Origin: Tachinus rufipes
Taxonomy: Eukaryota; Arthropoda; Insecta; Coleoptera; Staphylinidae
DNA length: 64,000 nucleotides
Assembly (NCBI GenBank): GCA_963932245.1
Contig: OZ010748.1
Span: forward strand, 96,208,907-96,272,906
Direction: 5' to 3'
Shown here piece by piece: positions 34,467-47,079 of this stretch. Within the stretch, counting starts at the first letter, position 1. The number at the start of each line of letters is the position of its first letter. Under the pieces are notes generated by a model. That model did no database searches. It had not been told where the DNA came from and saw nothing but the letters and a program-made list of their open reading frames with translations. Both the position numbers and the translations under genes were made by a program.

Positions 34467-34880
34467 TTTAATTGCAGCAACTTGTTTATGTATATGAATT
34501 AAAATAACAATTTAATAACAACTTTTGCAAAATGAAGATAATACTGTGTTTAGTAATTTTTTTATACATAATTTAAATCCATTAGGATGGAATTTTATTT
34601 ATTTTAAATAATTGTACTGATTTGATTGATACTAATTAACAAATTTATGTGTAAATAATTTATGAGTGTGTTGAGGAGCCCCTTGGAGTATGTTATATAG
34701 ATAGCTATATACTTTGCTAAACTCAAAATGGTATGAAGGCAAGGGCAAATAATTTAGGTTGAATGATTACTCTCTATTTTGTCAAAATACACACAAAACT
34801 AAACTAAATTACATTCTTAAATATGTACTGTAAACTTTGTAAATAGTTAATAAAAATAAATGTACTTTGAATAAACAATA
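34467..34880 (+). terminator. Cul2 3' UTR with polyadenylation signals
   Basis: AATAAA occurs at 34849-34854, 34855-34860 and 34870-34875, about 385-410 bp past the stop. The spacing suits a normal 3' end. Confidence 0.65.
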
Positions 34881-35467
34881 CCAATGCTTTCATTTTATAC
34901 ATTGACAGATAATTTTATAAATTCATATAGTAAACGACAACAGTCCTTTTTTTCCATCATAGTCTTAAGCAAACTTAGGAAGAATTGAAGTATTTCACAA
35001 CAGAAGATTTAATTATGCACCAGAGGAACCATCATCAATGCTTTTGTTTGAAATGATTTTTCTGTTTGTATTGTTATGAAGATTTTTTACATGGAGAATT
35101 TAAAATTGTTATTCCGATTCCAGTCAACATGTTAAAATGAATCTATTTGCCTGTCCCCCACTGTATTTATGTAACTATTGCTGCGCAATGTAATTACTAT
35201 TTATTTAATGTTAATTTTATGATTGAAAAGGTTGGTGAAAAGTAATACACAATTTATTGTATTTATTACGATTTATATGAATAAATGGTTGAATCAATTT
35301 TTATATTTTTATTTTGCTTATTTTATCGTTTTAAAATAAAGTAAACAAATTATACCATTGATTACGGTAAGTATAAAGAAAATTGTGTTTTAGAATGTCA
35401 AAGACTTAGAACATTTCAAAAATTATTTTTTCTATGAATTCTAGACTAACTAGAGCCTTGCTAATAC
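34881..35467. other. AT-rich spacer between Cul2 and the satellite array
   Basis: I see no gene, clear repeat or RNA in this stretch. Confidence 0.5.
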
Positions 35468-35630
35468 GATGTATTCGAGTACGCTTGATGAAATTTTAAT
35501 TTCAACAATCTTTGCCACTTTTGTTGAAAAGGTTTGAAACTGCTAGAATTCTACCAGGATCACAGAAACGCAAAGGCATGTTGTAACTCAGTTCCCTGCT
35601 GCCCGATAAATTTTTAAATGTTTTTCCTAT
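35468..35630. repeat. Old, broken relative of the satellite unit on the left flank
   Basis: GATGTATTCGAGTACGCTT (35468-35486) resembles TTGTATTCGAGTGCGCTC of the unit. After about 95 bp of unrelated sequence, TTGTAACTCAGTTCCCTGCT and GCCCGATAAATTTTTAAATG (35581-35620) match the unit's GCTGTAACTTCGTTCTCTGC and AGTCCGATATTTTTTTAAAT. Order and strand agree, so this is a diverged, interrupted copy. Confidence 0.65.
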
Positions 35631-35699
35631 GAAATTAGAAATCAAGGTTTAAACTCTATTTGAGTTTTGAAATAAAAAAAATAAAAATTGAAAATACGA

Positions 35700-35906
35700 A
35701 AACCAAGTCTATCATCCGGATGCAGCGTCCGAAAGTGAAAACGAAAATTTTCTAGCACCTCGGGATCTGTGTTCGAAGTTGGACTTAGTGCAACGCACGG
35801 AAGCGGAAAAAATCGCGACGCACCCCCCCCGGCAGCGAAGGAGTCACTGCGTGCGCTGACGTAGCGCGCGTTCTTATGTTGTTACCCCCACCGCTGCGTC
35901 GTAACA
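35700..35906. other. CpG-rich stretch at the left border of the array
   Basis: The sequence is strikingly GC-rich (GAAGCGGAAAAAATCGCGACG, a C-run, GCTGACGTAGCGCGCG) compared with its flanks. It runs into the array through TAACAATTTTGTTTCCTTT, which resembles the unit-end CAATTTTTTTTCACGCCTTT. It has no open reading frame of note and its role is unknown. Confidence 0.4.
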
Positions 35907-38900
35907 ATTTTGTTTCCTTTGTATAGTCCGTCACATTCTAAGAACCAGGTAATTTGTCCGTTTTGCGATTGGACCCTTTCTTCTAGTGTCAAAGTTAGAT
36001 ATCTCGGTCCAAGAAGGTCCAATCGAAAAAAAGACCCAGTATGTTTGAATCGGGGGGTCCGTGTTGCATTTTAAAAACAGTTAACAAAAATCAAGTTTTT
36101 GGAAATTTTTCGGAAATTTTTCGGAAAATTTTCGAAAAAATTTTAAAATTATTTTTAAAATCCAATTTTACAACATGACTTCAATCGATTCCTCACGGTC
36201 CAAGGAGTCCAAAGCTGCCTTCGGCAGCTCCGTAGCGTTGTATTCGAGTGCGCTCGTGGCTGTAACTTCGTTCTCTGCAGTCCGATATTTTTTTAAATAT
36301 TTTTCCCCCAATCTAGAGGGTGGACAGGGACAGAGCAACTAGAGTCGCCCCTGCTATTGGTGTAAAATTTTAAACCTTAAAAAAATCAATTTTTTTTCAC
36401 GCCTTTGTATAGTCCGTCACATTCTAAGAACCAGGTAATTTGTCCGTTTTGCGATTGGACCCTTTCTTCTAGTGTCAAAGTTAGATATCTCGGTCCAAGA
36501 AGGTCCAATCGAAAAAAAGACCCAGTATGCTTGAATCGGGGGGTCCGTGTTGCATTTTAAAAACAGTTAACAAAAATCAAGTTTTTGGAAATTTTTCGGA
36601 AATTTTTCGGAAAATTTTCGAAAAAATTTTAAAATTATTTTTAAAATCCAATTTTACAACATGACTTCAATCGATTCCTCACGGTCCAAGGAGTCCAAAG
36701 CTGCCTTCGGCAGCTCCGTAGCGTTGTATTCGAGTGCGCTCGTGGCTGTAACTTCGTTCTCTGCAGTCCGATATTTTTTTAAATATTTTTCCCCCAATCT
36801 AGAGGGTGGACAGGGACAGAGCAACTAGAGTCGCCCCTGCTATTGGTGTAAAATTTTAAACCTTAAAAAAATCAATTTTTTTTCACGCCTTTGTATAGTC
36901 CGTCACATTCTAAGAACCAGGTAATTTGTCCGTTTTGCGATTGGACCCTTTCTTCTAGTGTCAAAGTTAGATATCTCGGTCCAAGAAGGTCCAATCGAAA
37001 AAAAGACCCAGTATGTTTGAATCGGGGGGTCCGTGTTGCATTTTAAAAACAGTTAACAAAAATCAAGTTTTTGGAAATTTTTCGGAAATTTTTCGGAAAA
37101 TTTTCGAAAAAATTTTAAAATTATTTTTAAAATCCAATTTTACAACATGACTTCAATCGATTCCTCACGGTCCAAGGAGTCCAAAGCTGCCTTCGGCAGC
37201 TCCGTAGCGTTGTATTCGAGTGCGCTCGTGGCTGTAACTTCGTTCTCTGCAGTCCGATATTTTTTTAAATATTTTTCCCCCAATCTAGAGGGTGGACAGG
37301 GACAGAGCAACTAGAGTCGCCCCTGCTATTGGTGTAAAATTTTAAACCTTAAAAAAATCAATTTTTTTTCACGCCTTTGTATAGTCCGTCACATTCTAAG
37401 AACCAGGTAATTTGTCCGTTTTGCGATTGGACCCTTTCTTCTAGTGTCAAAGTTAGATATCTCGGTCCAAGAAGGTCCAATCGAAAAAAAGACCCAGTAT
37501 GCTTGAATCGGGGGGTCCGTGTTGCATTTTAAAAACAGTTAACAAAAATCAAGTTTTTGGAAATTTTTCGGAAATTTTTCGGAAAATTTTCGAAAAAATT
37601 TTAAAATTATTTTTAAAATCCAATTTTACAACATGACTTCAATCGATTCCTCACGGTCCAAGGAGTCCAAAGCTGCCTTCGGCAGCTCCGTAGCGTTGTA
37701 TTCGAGTGCGCTCGTGGCTGTAACTTCGTTCTCTGCAGTCCGATATTTTTTTAAATATTTTTCCCCCAATCTAGAGGGTGGACAGGGACAGAGCAACTAG
37801 AGTCGCCCCTGCTATTGGTGTAAAATTTTAAACCTTAAAAAAATCAATTTTTTTTCACGCCTTTGTATAGTCCGTCACATTCTAAGAACCAGGTAATTTG
37901 TCCGTTTTGCGATTGGACCCTTTCTTCTAGTGTCAAAGTTAGATATCTCGGTCCAAGAAGGTCCAATCGAAAAAAAGACCCAGTATGCTTGAATCGGGGG
38001 GTCCGTGTTGCATTTTAAAAACAGTTAACAAAAATCAAGTTTTTGGAAATTTTTCGGAAATTTTTCGGAAAATTTTCGAAAAAATTTTAAAATTATTTTT
38101 AAAATCCAATTTTACAACATGACTTCAATCGATTCCTCACGGTCCAAGGAGTCCAAAGCTGCCTTCGGCAGCTCCGTAGCGTTGTATTCGAGTGCGCTCG
38201 TGGCTGTAACTTCGTTCTCTGCAGTCCGATATTTTTTTAAATATTTTTCCCCCAATCTAGAGGGTGGACAGGGACAGAGCAACTAGAGTCGCCCCTGCTA
38301 TTGGTGTAAAATTTTAAACCTTAAAAAAATCAATTTTTTTTCACGCCTTTGTATAGTCCGTCACATTCTAAGAACCAGGTAATTTGTCCGTTTTGCGATT
38401 GGACCCTTTCTTCTAGTGTCAAAGTTAGATATCTCGGTCCAAGAAGGTCCAATCGAAAAAAAGACCCAGTATGTTTGAATCGGGGGGTCCGTGTTGCATT
38501 TTAAAAACAGTTAACAAAAATCAAGTTTTTGGAAATTTTTCGGAAATTTTTCGGAAAATTTTCGAAAAAATTTTAAAATTATTTTTAAAATCCAATTTTA
38601 CAACATGACTTCAATCGATTCCTCACGGTCCAAGGAGTCCAAAGCTGCCTTCGGCAGCTCCGTAGCGTTGTATTCGAGTGCGCTCGTGGCTGTAACTTCG
38701 TTCTCTGCAGTCCGATATTTTTTTAAATATTTTTCCCCCAATCTAGAGGGTGGACAGGGACAGAGCAACTAGAGTCGCCCCTGCTATTGGTGTAAAATTT
38801 TAAACCTTAAAAAAATCAATTTTTTTTCACGCCTTTGTATAGTCCGTCACATTCTAAGAACCAGGTAATTTGTCCGTTTTGCGATTGGACCCTTTCTTCT

Positions 38901-41900
38901 AGTGTCAAAGTTAGATATCTCGGTCCAAGAAGGTCCAATCGAAAAAAAGACCCAGTATGTTTGAATCGGGGGGTCCGTGTTGCATTTTAAAAACAGTTAA
39001 CAAAAATCAAGTTTTTGGAAATTTTTCGGAAATTTTTCGGAAAATTTTCGAAAAAATTTTAAAATTATTTTTAAAATCCAATTTTACAACATGACTTCAA
39101 TCGATTCCTCACGGTCCAAGGAGTCCAAAGCTGCCTTCGGCAGCTCCGTAGCGTTGTATTCGAGTGCGCTCGTGGCTGTAACTTCGTTCTCTGCAGTCCG
39201 ATATTTTTTTAAATATTTTTCCCCCAATCTAGAGGGTGGACAGGGACAGAGCAACTAGAGTCGCCCCTGCTATTGGTGTAAAATTTTAAACCTTAAAAAA
39301 ATCAATTTTTTTTCACGCCTTTGTATAGTCCGTCACATTCTAAGAACCAGGTAATTTGTCCGTTTTGCGATTGGACCCTTTCTTCTAGTGTCAAAGTTAG
39401 ATATCTCGGTCCAAGAAGGTCCAATCGAAAAAAAGACCCAGTATGCTTGAATCGGGGGGTCCGTGTTGCATTTTAAAAACAGTTAACAAAAATCAAGTTT
39501 TTGGAAATTTTTCGGAAATTTTTCGGAAAATTTTCGAAAAAATTTTAAAATTATTTTTAAAATCCAATTTTACAACATGACTTCAATCGATTCCTCACGG
39601 TCCAAGGAGTCCAAAGCTGCCTTCGGCAGCTCCGTAGCGTTGTATTCGAGTGCGCTCGTGGCTGTAACTTCGTTCTCTGCAGTCCGATATTTTTTTAAAT
39701 ATTTTTCCCCCAATCTAGAGGGTGGACAGGGACAGAGCAACTAGAGTCGCCCCTGCTATTGGTGTAAAATTTTAAACCTTAAAAAAATCAATTTTTTTTC
39801 ACGCCTTTGTATAGTCCGTCACATTCTAAGAACCAGGTAATTTGTCCGTTTTGCGATTGGACCCTTTCTTCTAGTGTCAAAGTTAGATATCTCGGTCCAA
39901 GAAGGTCCAATCGAAAAAAAGACCCAGTATGCTTGAATCGGGGGGTCCGTGTTGCATTTTAAAAACAGTTAACAAAAATCAAGTTTTTGGAAATTTTTCG
40001 GAAATTTTTCGGAAAATTTTCGAAAAAATTTTAAAATTATTTTTAAAATCCAATTTTACAACATGACTTCAATCGATTCCTCACGGTCCAAGGAGTCCAA
40101 AGCTGCCTTCGGCAGCTCCGTAGCGTTGTATTCGAGTGCGCTCGTGGCTGTAACTTCGTTCTCTGCAGTCCGATATTTTTTTAAATATTTTTCCCCCAAT
40201 CTAGAGGGTGGACAGGGACAGAGCAACTAGAGTCGCCCCTGCTATTGGTGTAAAATTTTAAACCTTAAAAAAATCAATTTTTTTTCACGCCTTTGTATAG
40301 TCCGTCACATTCTAAGAACCAGGTAATTTGTCCGTTTTGCGATTGGACCCTTTCTTCTAGTGTCAAAGTTAGATATCTCGGTCCAAGAAGGTCCAATCGA
40401 AAAAAAGACCCAGTATGTTTGAATCGGGGGGTCCGTGTTGCATTTTAAAAACAGTTAACAAAAATCAAGTTTTTGGAAATTTTTCGGAAATTTTTCGGAA
40501 AATTTTCGAAAAAATTTTAAAATTATTTTTAAAATCCAATTTTACAACATGACTTCAATCGATTCCTCACGGTCCAAGGAGTCCAAAGCTGCCTTCGGCA
40601 GCTCCGTAGCGTTGTATTCGAGTGCGCTCGTGGCTGTAACTTCGTTCTCTGCAGTCCGATATTTTTTTAAATATTTTTCCCCCAATCTAGAGGGTGGACA
40701 GGGACAGAGCAACTAGAGTCGCCCCTGCTATTGGTGTAAAATTTTAAACCTTAAAAAAATCAATTTTTTTTCACGCCTTTGTATAGTCCGTCACATTCTA
40801 AGAACCAGGTAATTTGTCCGTTTTGCGATTGGACCCTTTCTTCTAGTGTCAAAGTTAGATATCTCGGTCCAAGAAGGTCCAATCGAAAAAAAGACCCAGT
40901 ATGTTTGAATCGGGGGGTCCGTGTTGCATTTTAAAAACAGTTAACAAAAATCAAGTTTTTGGAAATTTTTCGGAAATTTTTCGGAAAATTTTCGAAAAAA
41001 TTTTAAAATTATTTTTAAAATCCAATTTTACAACATGACTTCAATCGATTCCTCACGGTCCAAGGAGTCCAAAGCTGCCTTCGGCAGCTCCGTAGCGTTG
41101 TATTCGAGTGCGCTCGTGGCTGTAACTTCGTTCTCTGCAGTCCGATATTTTTTTAAATATTTTTCCCCCAATCTAGAGGGTGGACAGGGACAGAGCAACT
41201 AGAGTCGCCCCTGCTATTGGTGTAAAATTTTAAACCTTAAAAAAATCAATTTTTTTTCACGCCTTTGTATAGTCCGTCACATTCTAAGAACCAGGTAATT
41301 TGTCCGTTTTGCGATTGGACCCTTTCTTCTAGTGTCAAAGTTAGATATCTCGGTCCAAGAAGGTCCAATCGAAAAAAAGACCCAGTATGCTTGAATCGGG
41401 GGGTCCGTGTTGCATTTTAAAAACAGTTAACAAAAATCAAGTTTTTGGAAATTTTTCGGAAATTTTTCGGAAAATTTTCGAAAAAATTTTAAAATTATTT
41501 TTAAAATCCAATTTTACAACATGACTTCAATCGATTCCTCACGGTCCAAGGAGTCCAAAGCTGCCTTCGGCAGCTCCGTAGCGTTGTATTCGAGTGCGCT
41601 CGTGGCTGTAACTTCGTTCTCTGCAGTCCGATATTTTTTTAAATATTTTTCCCCCAATCTAGAGGGTGGACAGGGACAGAGCAACTAGAGTCGCCCCTGC
41701 TATTGGTGTAAAATTTTAAACCTTAAAAAAATCAATTTTTTTTCACGCCTTTGTATAGTCCGTCACATTCTAAGAACCAGGTAATTTGTCCGTTTTGCGA
41801 TTGGACCCTTTCTTCTAGTGTCAAAGTTAGATATCTCGGTCCAAGAAGGTCCAATCGAAAAAAAGACCCAGTATGTTTGAATCGGGGGGTCCGTGTTGCA

Positions 41901-44900
41901 TTTTAAAAACAGTTAACAAAAATCAAGTTTTTGGAAATTTTTCGGAAATTTTTCGGAAAATTTTCGAAAAAATTTTAAAATTATTTTTAAAATCCAATTT
42001 TACAACATGACTTCAATCGATTCCTCACGGTCCAAGGAGTCCAAAGCTGCCTTCGGCAGCTCCGTAGCGTTGTATTCGAGTGCGCTCGTGGCTGTAACTT
42101 CGTTCTCTGCAGTCCGATATTTTTTTAAATATTTTTCCCCCAATCTAGAGGGTGGACAGGGACAGAGCAACTAGAGTCGCCCCTGCTATTGGTGTAAAAT
42201 TTTAAACCTTAAAAAAATCAATTTTTTTTCACGCCTTTGTATAGTCCGTCACATTCTAAGAACCAGGTAATTTGTCCGTTTTGCGATTGGACCCTTTCTT
42301 CTAGTGTCAAAGTTAGATATCTCGGTCCAAGAAGGTCCAATCGAAAAAAAGACCCAGTATGCTTGAATCGGGGGGTCCGTGTTGCATTTTAAAAACAGTT
42401 AACAAAAATCAAGTTTTTGGAAATTTTTCGGAAATTTTTCGGAAAATTTTCGAAAAAATTTTAAAATTATTTTTAAAATCCAATTTTACAACATGACTTC
42501 AATCGATTCCTCACGGTCCAAGGAGTCCAAAGCTGCCTTCGGCAGCTCCGTAGCGTTGTATTCGAGTGCGCTCGTGGCTGTAACTTCGTTCTCTGCAGTC
42601 CGATATTTTTTTAAATATTTTTCCCCCAATCTAGAGGGTGGACAGGGACAGAGCAACTAGAGTCGCCCCTGCTATTGGTGTAAAATTTTAAACCTTAAAA
42701 AAATCAATTTTTTTTCACGCCTTTGTATAGTCCGTCACATTCTAAGAACCAGGTAATTTGTCCGTTTTGCGATTGGACCCTTTCTTCTAGTGTCAAAGTT
42801 AGATATCTCGGTCCAAGAAGGTCCAATCGAAAAAAAGACCCAGTATGCTTGAATCGGGGGGTCCGTGTTGCATTTTAAAAACAGTTAACAAAAATCAAGT
42901 TTTTGGAAATTTTTCGGAAATTTTTCGGAAAATTTTCGAAAAAATTTTAAAATTATTTTTAAAATCCAATTTTACAACATGACTTCAATCGATTCCTCAC
43001 GGTCCAAGGAGTCCAAAGCTGCCTTCGGCAGCTCCGTAGCGTTGTATTCGAGTGCGCTCGTGGCTGTAACTTCGTTCTCTGCAGTCCGATATTTTTTTAA
43101 ATATTTTTCCCCCAATCTAGAGGGTGGACAGGGACAGAGCAACTAGAGTCGCCCCTGCTATTGGTGTAAAATTTTAAACCTTAAAAAAATCAATTTTTTT
43201 TCACGCCTTTGTATAGTCCGTCACATTCTAAGAACCAGGTAATTTGTCCGTTTTGCGATTGGACCCTTTCTTCTAGTGTCAAAGTTAGATATCTCGGTCC
43301 AAGAAGGTCCAATCGAAAAAAAGACCCAGTATGTTTGAATCGGGGGGTCCGTGTTGCATTTTAAAAACAGTTAACAAAAATCAAGTTTTTGGAAATTTTT
43401 CGGAAATTTTTCGGAAAATTTTCGAAAAAATTTTAAAATTATTTTTAAAATCCAATTTTACAACATGACTTCAATCGATTCCTCACGGTCCAAGGAGTCC
43501 AAAGCTGCCTTCGGCAGCTCCGTAGCGTTGTATTCGAGTGCGCTCGTGGCTGTAACTTCGTTCTCTGCAGTCCGATATTTTTTTAAATATTTTTCCCCCA
43601 ATCTAGAGGGTGGACAGGGACAGAGCAACTAGAGTCGCCCCTGCTATTGGTGTAAAATTTTAAACCTTAAAAAAATCAATTTTTTTTCACGCCTTTGTAT
43701 AGTCCGTCACATTCTAAGAACCAGGTAATTTGTCCGTTTTGCGATTGGACCCTTTCTTCTAGTGTCAAAGTTAGATATCTCGGTCCAAGAAGGTCCAATC
43801 GAAAAAAAGACCCAGTATGTTTGAATCGGGGGGTCCGTGTTGCATTTTAAAAACAGTTAACAAAAATCAAGTTTTTGGAAATTTTTCGGAAATTTTTCGG
43901 AAAATTTTCGAAAAAATTTTAAAATTATTTTTAAAATCCAATTTTACAACATGACTTCAATCGATTCCTCACGGTCCAAGGAGTCCAAAGCTGCCTTCGG
44001 CAGCTCCGTAGCGTTGTATTCGAGTGCGCTCGTGGCTGTAACTTCGTTCTCTGCAGTCCGATATTTTTTTAAATATTTTTCCCCCAATCTAGAGGGTGGA
44101 CAGGGACAGAGCAACTAGAGTCGCCCCTGCTATTGGTGTAAAATTTTAAACCTTAAAAAAATCAATTTTTTTTCACGCCTTTGTATAGTCCGTCACATTC
44201 TAAGAACCAGGTAATTTGTCCGTTTTGCGATTGGACCCTTTCTTCTAGTGTCAAAGTTAGATATCTCGGTCCAAGAAGGTCCAATCGAAAAAAAGACCCA
44301 GTATGCTTGAATCGGGGGGTCCGTGTTGCATTTTAAAAACAGTTAACAAAAATCAAGTTTTTGGAAATTTTTCGGAAATTTTTCGGAAAATTTTCGAAAA
44401 AATTTTAAAATTATTTTTAAAATCCAATTTTACAACATGACTTCAATCGATTCCTCACGGTCCAAGGAGTCCAAAGCTGCCTTCGGCAGCTCCGTAGCGT
44501 TGTATTCGAGTGCGCTCGTGGCTGTAACTTCGTTCTCTGCAGTCCGATATTTTTTTAAATATTTTTCCCCCAATCTAGAGGGTGGACAGGGACAGAGCAA
44601 CTAGAGTCGCCCCTGCTATTGGTGTAAAATTTTAAACCTTAAAAAAATCAATTTTTTTTCACGCCTTTGTATAGTCCGTCACATTCTAAGAACCAGGTAA
44701 TTTGTCCGTTTTGCGATTGGACCCTTTCTTCTAGTGTCAAAGTTAGATATCTCGGTCCAAGAAGGTCCAATCGAAAAAAAGACCCAGTATGCTTGAATCG
44801 GGGGGTCCGTGTTGCATTTTAAAAACAGTTAACAAAAATCAAGTTTTTGGAAATTTTTCGGAAATTTTTCGGAAAATTTTCGAAAAAATTTTAAAATTAT

Positions 44901-46612
44901 TTTTAAAATCCAATTTTACAACATGACTTCAATCGATTCCTCACGGTCCAAGGAGTCCAAAGCTGCCTTCGGCAGCTCCGTAGCGTTGTATTCGAGTGCG
45001 CTCGTGGCTGTAACTTCGTTCTCTGCAGTCCGATATTTTTTTAAATATTTTTCCCCCAATCTAGAGGGTGGACAGGGACAGAGCAACTAGAGTCGCCCCT
45101 GCTATTGGTGTAAAATTTTAAACCTTAAAAAAATCAATTTTTTTTCACGCCTTTGTATAGTCCGTCACATTCTAAGAACCAGGTAATTTGTCCGTTTTGC
45201 GATTGGACCCTTTCTTCTAGTGTCAAAGTTAGATATCTCGGTCCAAGAAGGTCCAATCGAAAAAAAGACCCAGTATGCTTGAATCGGGGGGTCCGTGTTG
45301 CATTTTAAAAACAGTTAACAAAAATCAAGTTTTTGGAAATTTTTCGGAAATTTTTCGGAAAATTTTCGAAAAAATTTTAAAATTATTTTTAAAATCCAAT
45401 TTTACAACATGACTTCAATCGATTCCTCACGGTCCAAGGAGTCCAAAGCTGCCTTCGGCAGCTCCGTAGCGTTGTATTCGAGTGCGCTCGTGGCTGTAAC
45501 TTCGTTCTCTGCAGTCCGATATTTTTTTAAATATTTTTCCCCCAATCTAGAGGGTGGACAGGGACAGAGCAACTAGAGTCGCCCCTGCTATTGGTGTAAA
45601 ATTTTAAACCTTAAAAAAATCAATTTTTTTTCACGCCTTTGTATAGTCCGTCACATTCTAAGAACCAGGTAATTTGTCCGTTTTGCGATTGGACCCTTTC
45701 TTCTAGTGTCAAAGTTAGATATCTCGGTCCAAGAAGGTCCAATCGAAAAAAAGACCCAGTATGTTTGAATCGGGGGGTCCGTGCTGCATTTTAAAAACAG
45801 TTAACAAAAATCAAGTTTTTGGAAATTTTTCGGAAATTTTTCGGAAAATTTTCGAAAAAATTTTAAAATTATTTTTAAAATCCAATTTTACAACATGACT
45901 TCAATCGATTCCTCACGGTCCAAGGAGTCCAAAGCTGCCTTCGGCAGCTCCGTAGCGTTGTATTCGAGTGCGCTCGTGGCTGTAACTTCGTTCTCTGCAG
46001 TCCGATATTTTTTTAAATATTTTTCCCCCAATCTAGAGGGTGGACAGGGACAGAGCAACTAGAGTCGCCCCTGCTATTGGTGTAAAATTTTAAACCTTAA
46101 AAAAATCAATTTTTTTTCACGCCTTTGTATAGTCCGTCACATTCTAAGAACCAGGTAATTTGTCCGTTTTGCGATTGGACCCTTTCTTCTAGTGTCAAAG
46201 TTAGATATCTCGGTCCAAGAAGGTCCAATCGAAAAAAAGACCCAGTATGTTTGAATCGGGGGGTCCGTGTTGCATTTTAAAAACAGTTAACAAAAATCAA
46301 GTTTTTGGAAATTTTTCGGAAATTTTTCGGAAAATTTTCGAAAAAATTTTAAAATTATTTTTAAAATCCAATTTTACAACATGACTTCAATCGATTCCTC
46401 ACGGTCCAAGGAGTCCAAAGCTGCCTTCGGCAGCTCCGTAGCGTTGTATTCGAGTGCGCTCGTGGCTGTAACTTCGTTCTCTGCAGTCCGATATTTTTTT
46501 AAATATTTTTCCCCCAATCTAGAGGGTGGACAGGGACAGAGCAACTAGAGTCGCCCCTGCTATTGGTGTAAAATTTTAAACCTTAAAAAAATCAATTTTT
46601 TTTCACGCCTTT

Positions 46613-47079
46613 GTATAGTCCGTCACATTCTAAGAACCAGGTAATTTGTCCGTTTTGCGATTGGACCCTTTCTTCTAGTGTCAAAGTTAGATATCTCGGT
46701 CCAAGAAGGTCCAATCGAAAAAAAGACCCAGGTTTGAATCGGGGGGTCCGTGTTGCATTTTAAAAACAGTTAACAAAAATTAAGTTTTTGGAAATTTTTC
46801 GGAAAATTTTCGAAAAAATTTTAAAATTATTTTTAAAATCCAATTTTACAACATGACTTCAATCGATTCCTCGCGGTCCAAGGAGTCCAAAGCTCGGCAG
46901 CTCCGTAGCGTTGTATTCGAGTGCGCTCGTGGCTGTAACTTCGTTCTCTGCAGTCCGATATTTTTTTAAATATTTTTCCCCCAATCTAGAGGGTGGACAG
47001 GGACAGAGCAACTAGAGTCGCCCCTGCTATTGGTGTAAAATTTTAAACCTTAAAAAAATCAATTTTTTTTCACGCCTTT
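46613..47079. repeat. Satellite unit with three deletions (467 bp)
   Basis: Relative to the consensus it lacks TAT of the CAGTATGTTT segment, so the ATG is lost. It also lacks one 11-bp GGAAATTTTTC copy, and 5 bp in the AGCTGCCTTCGGCAGCT hairpin. Two substitutions occur nearby (AATTAAG and TCGCGG). Confidence 0.9.
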
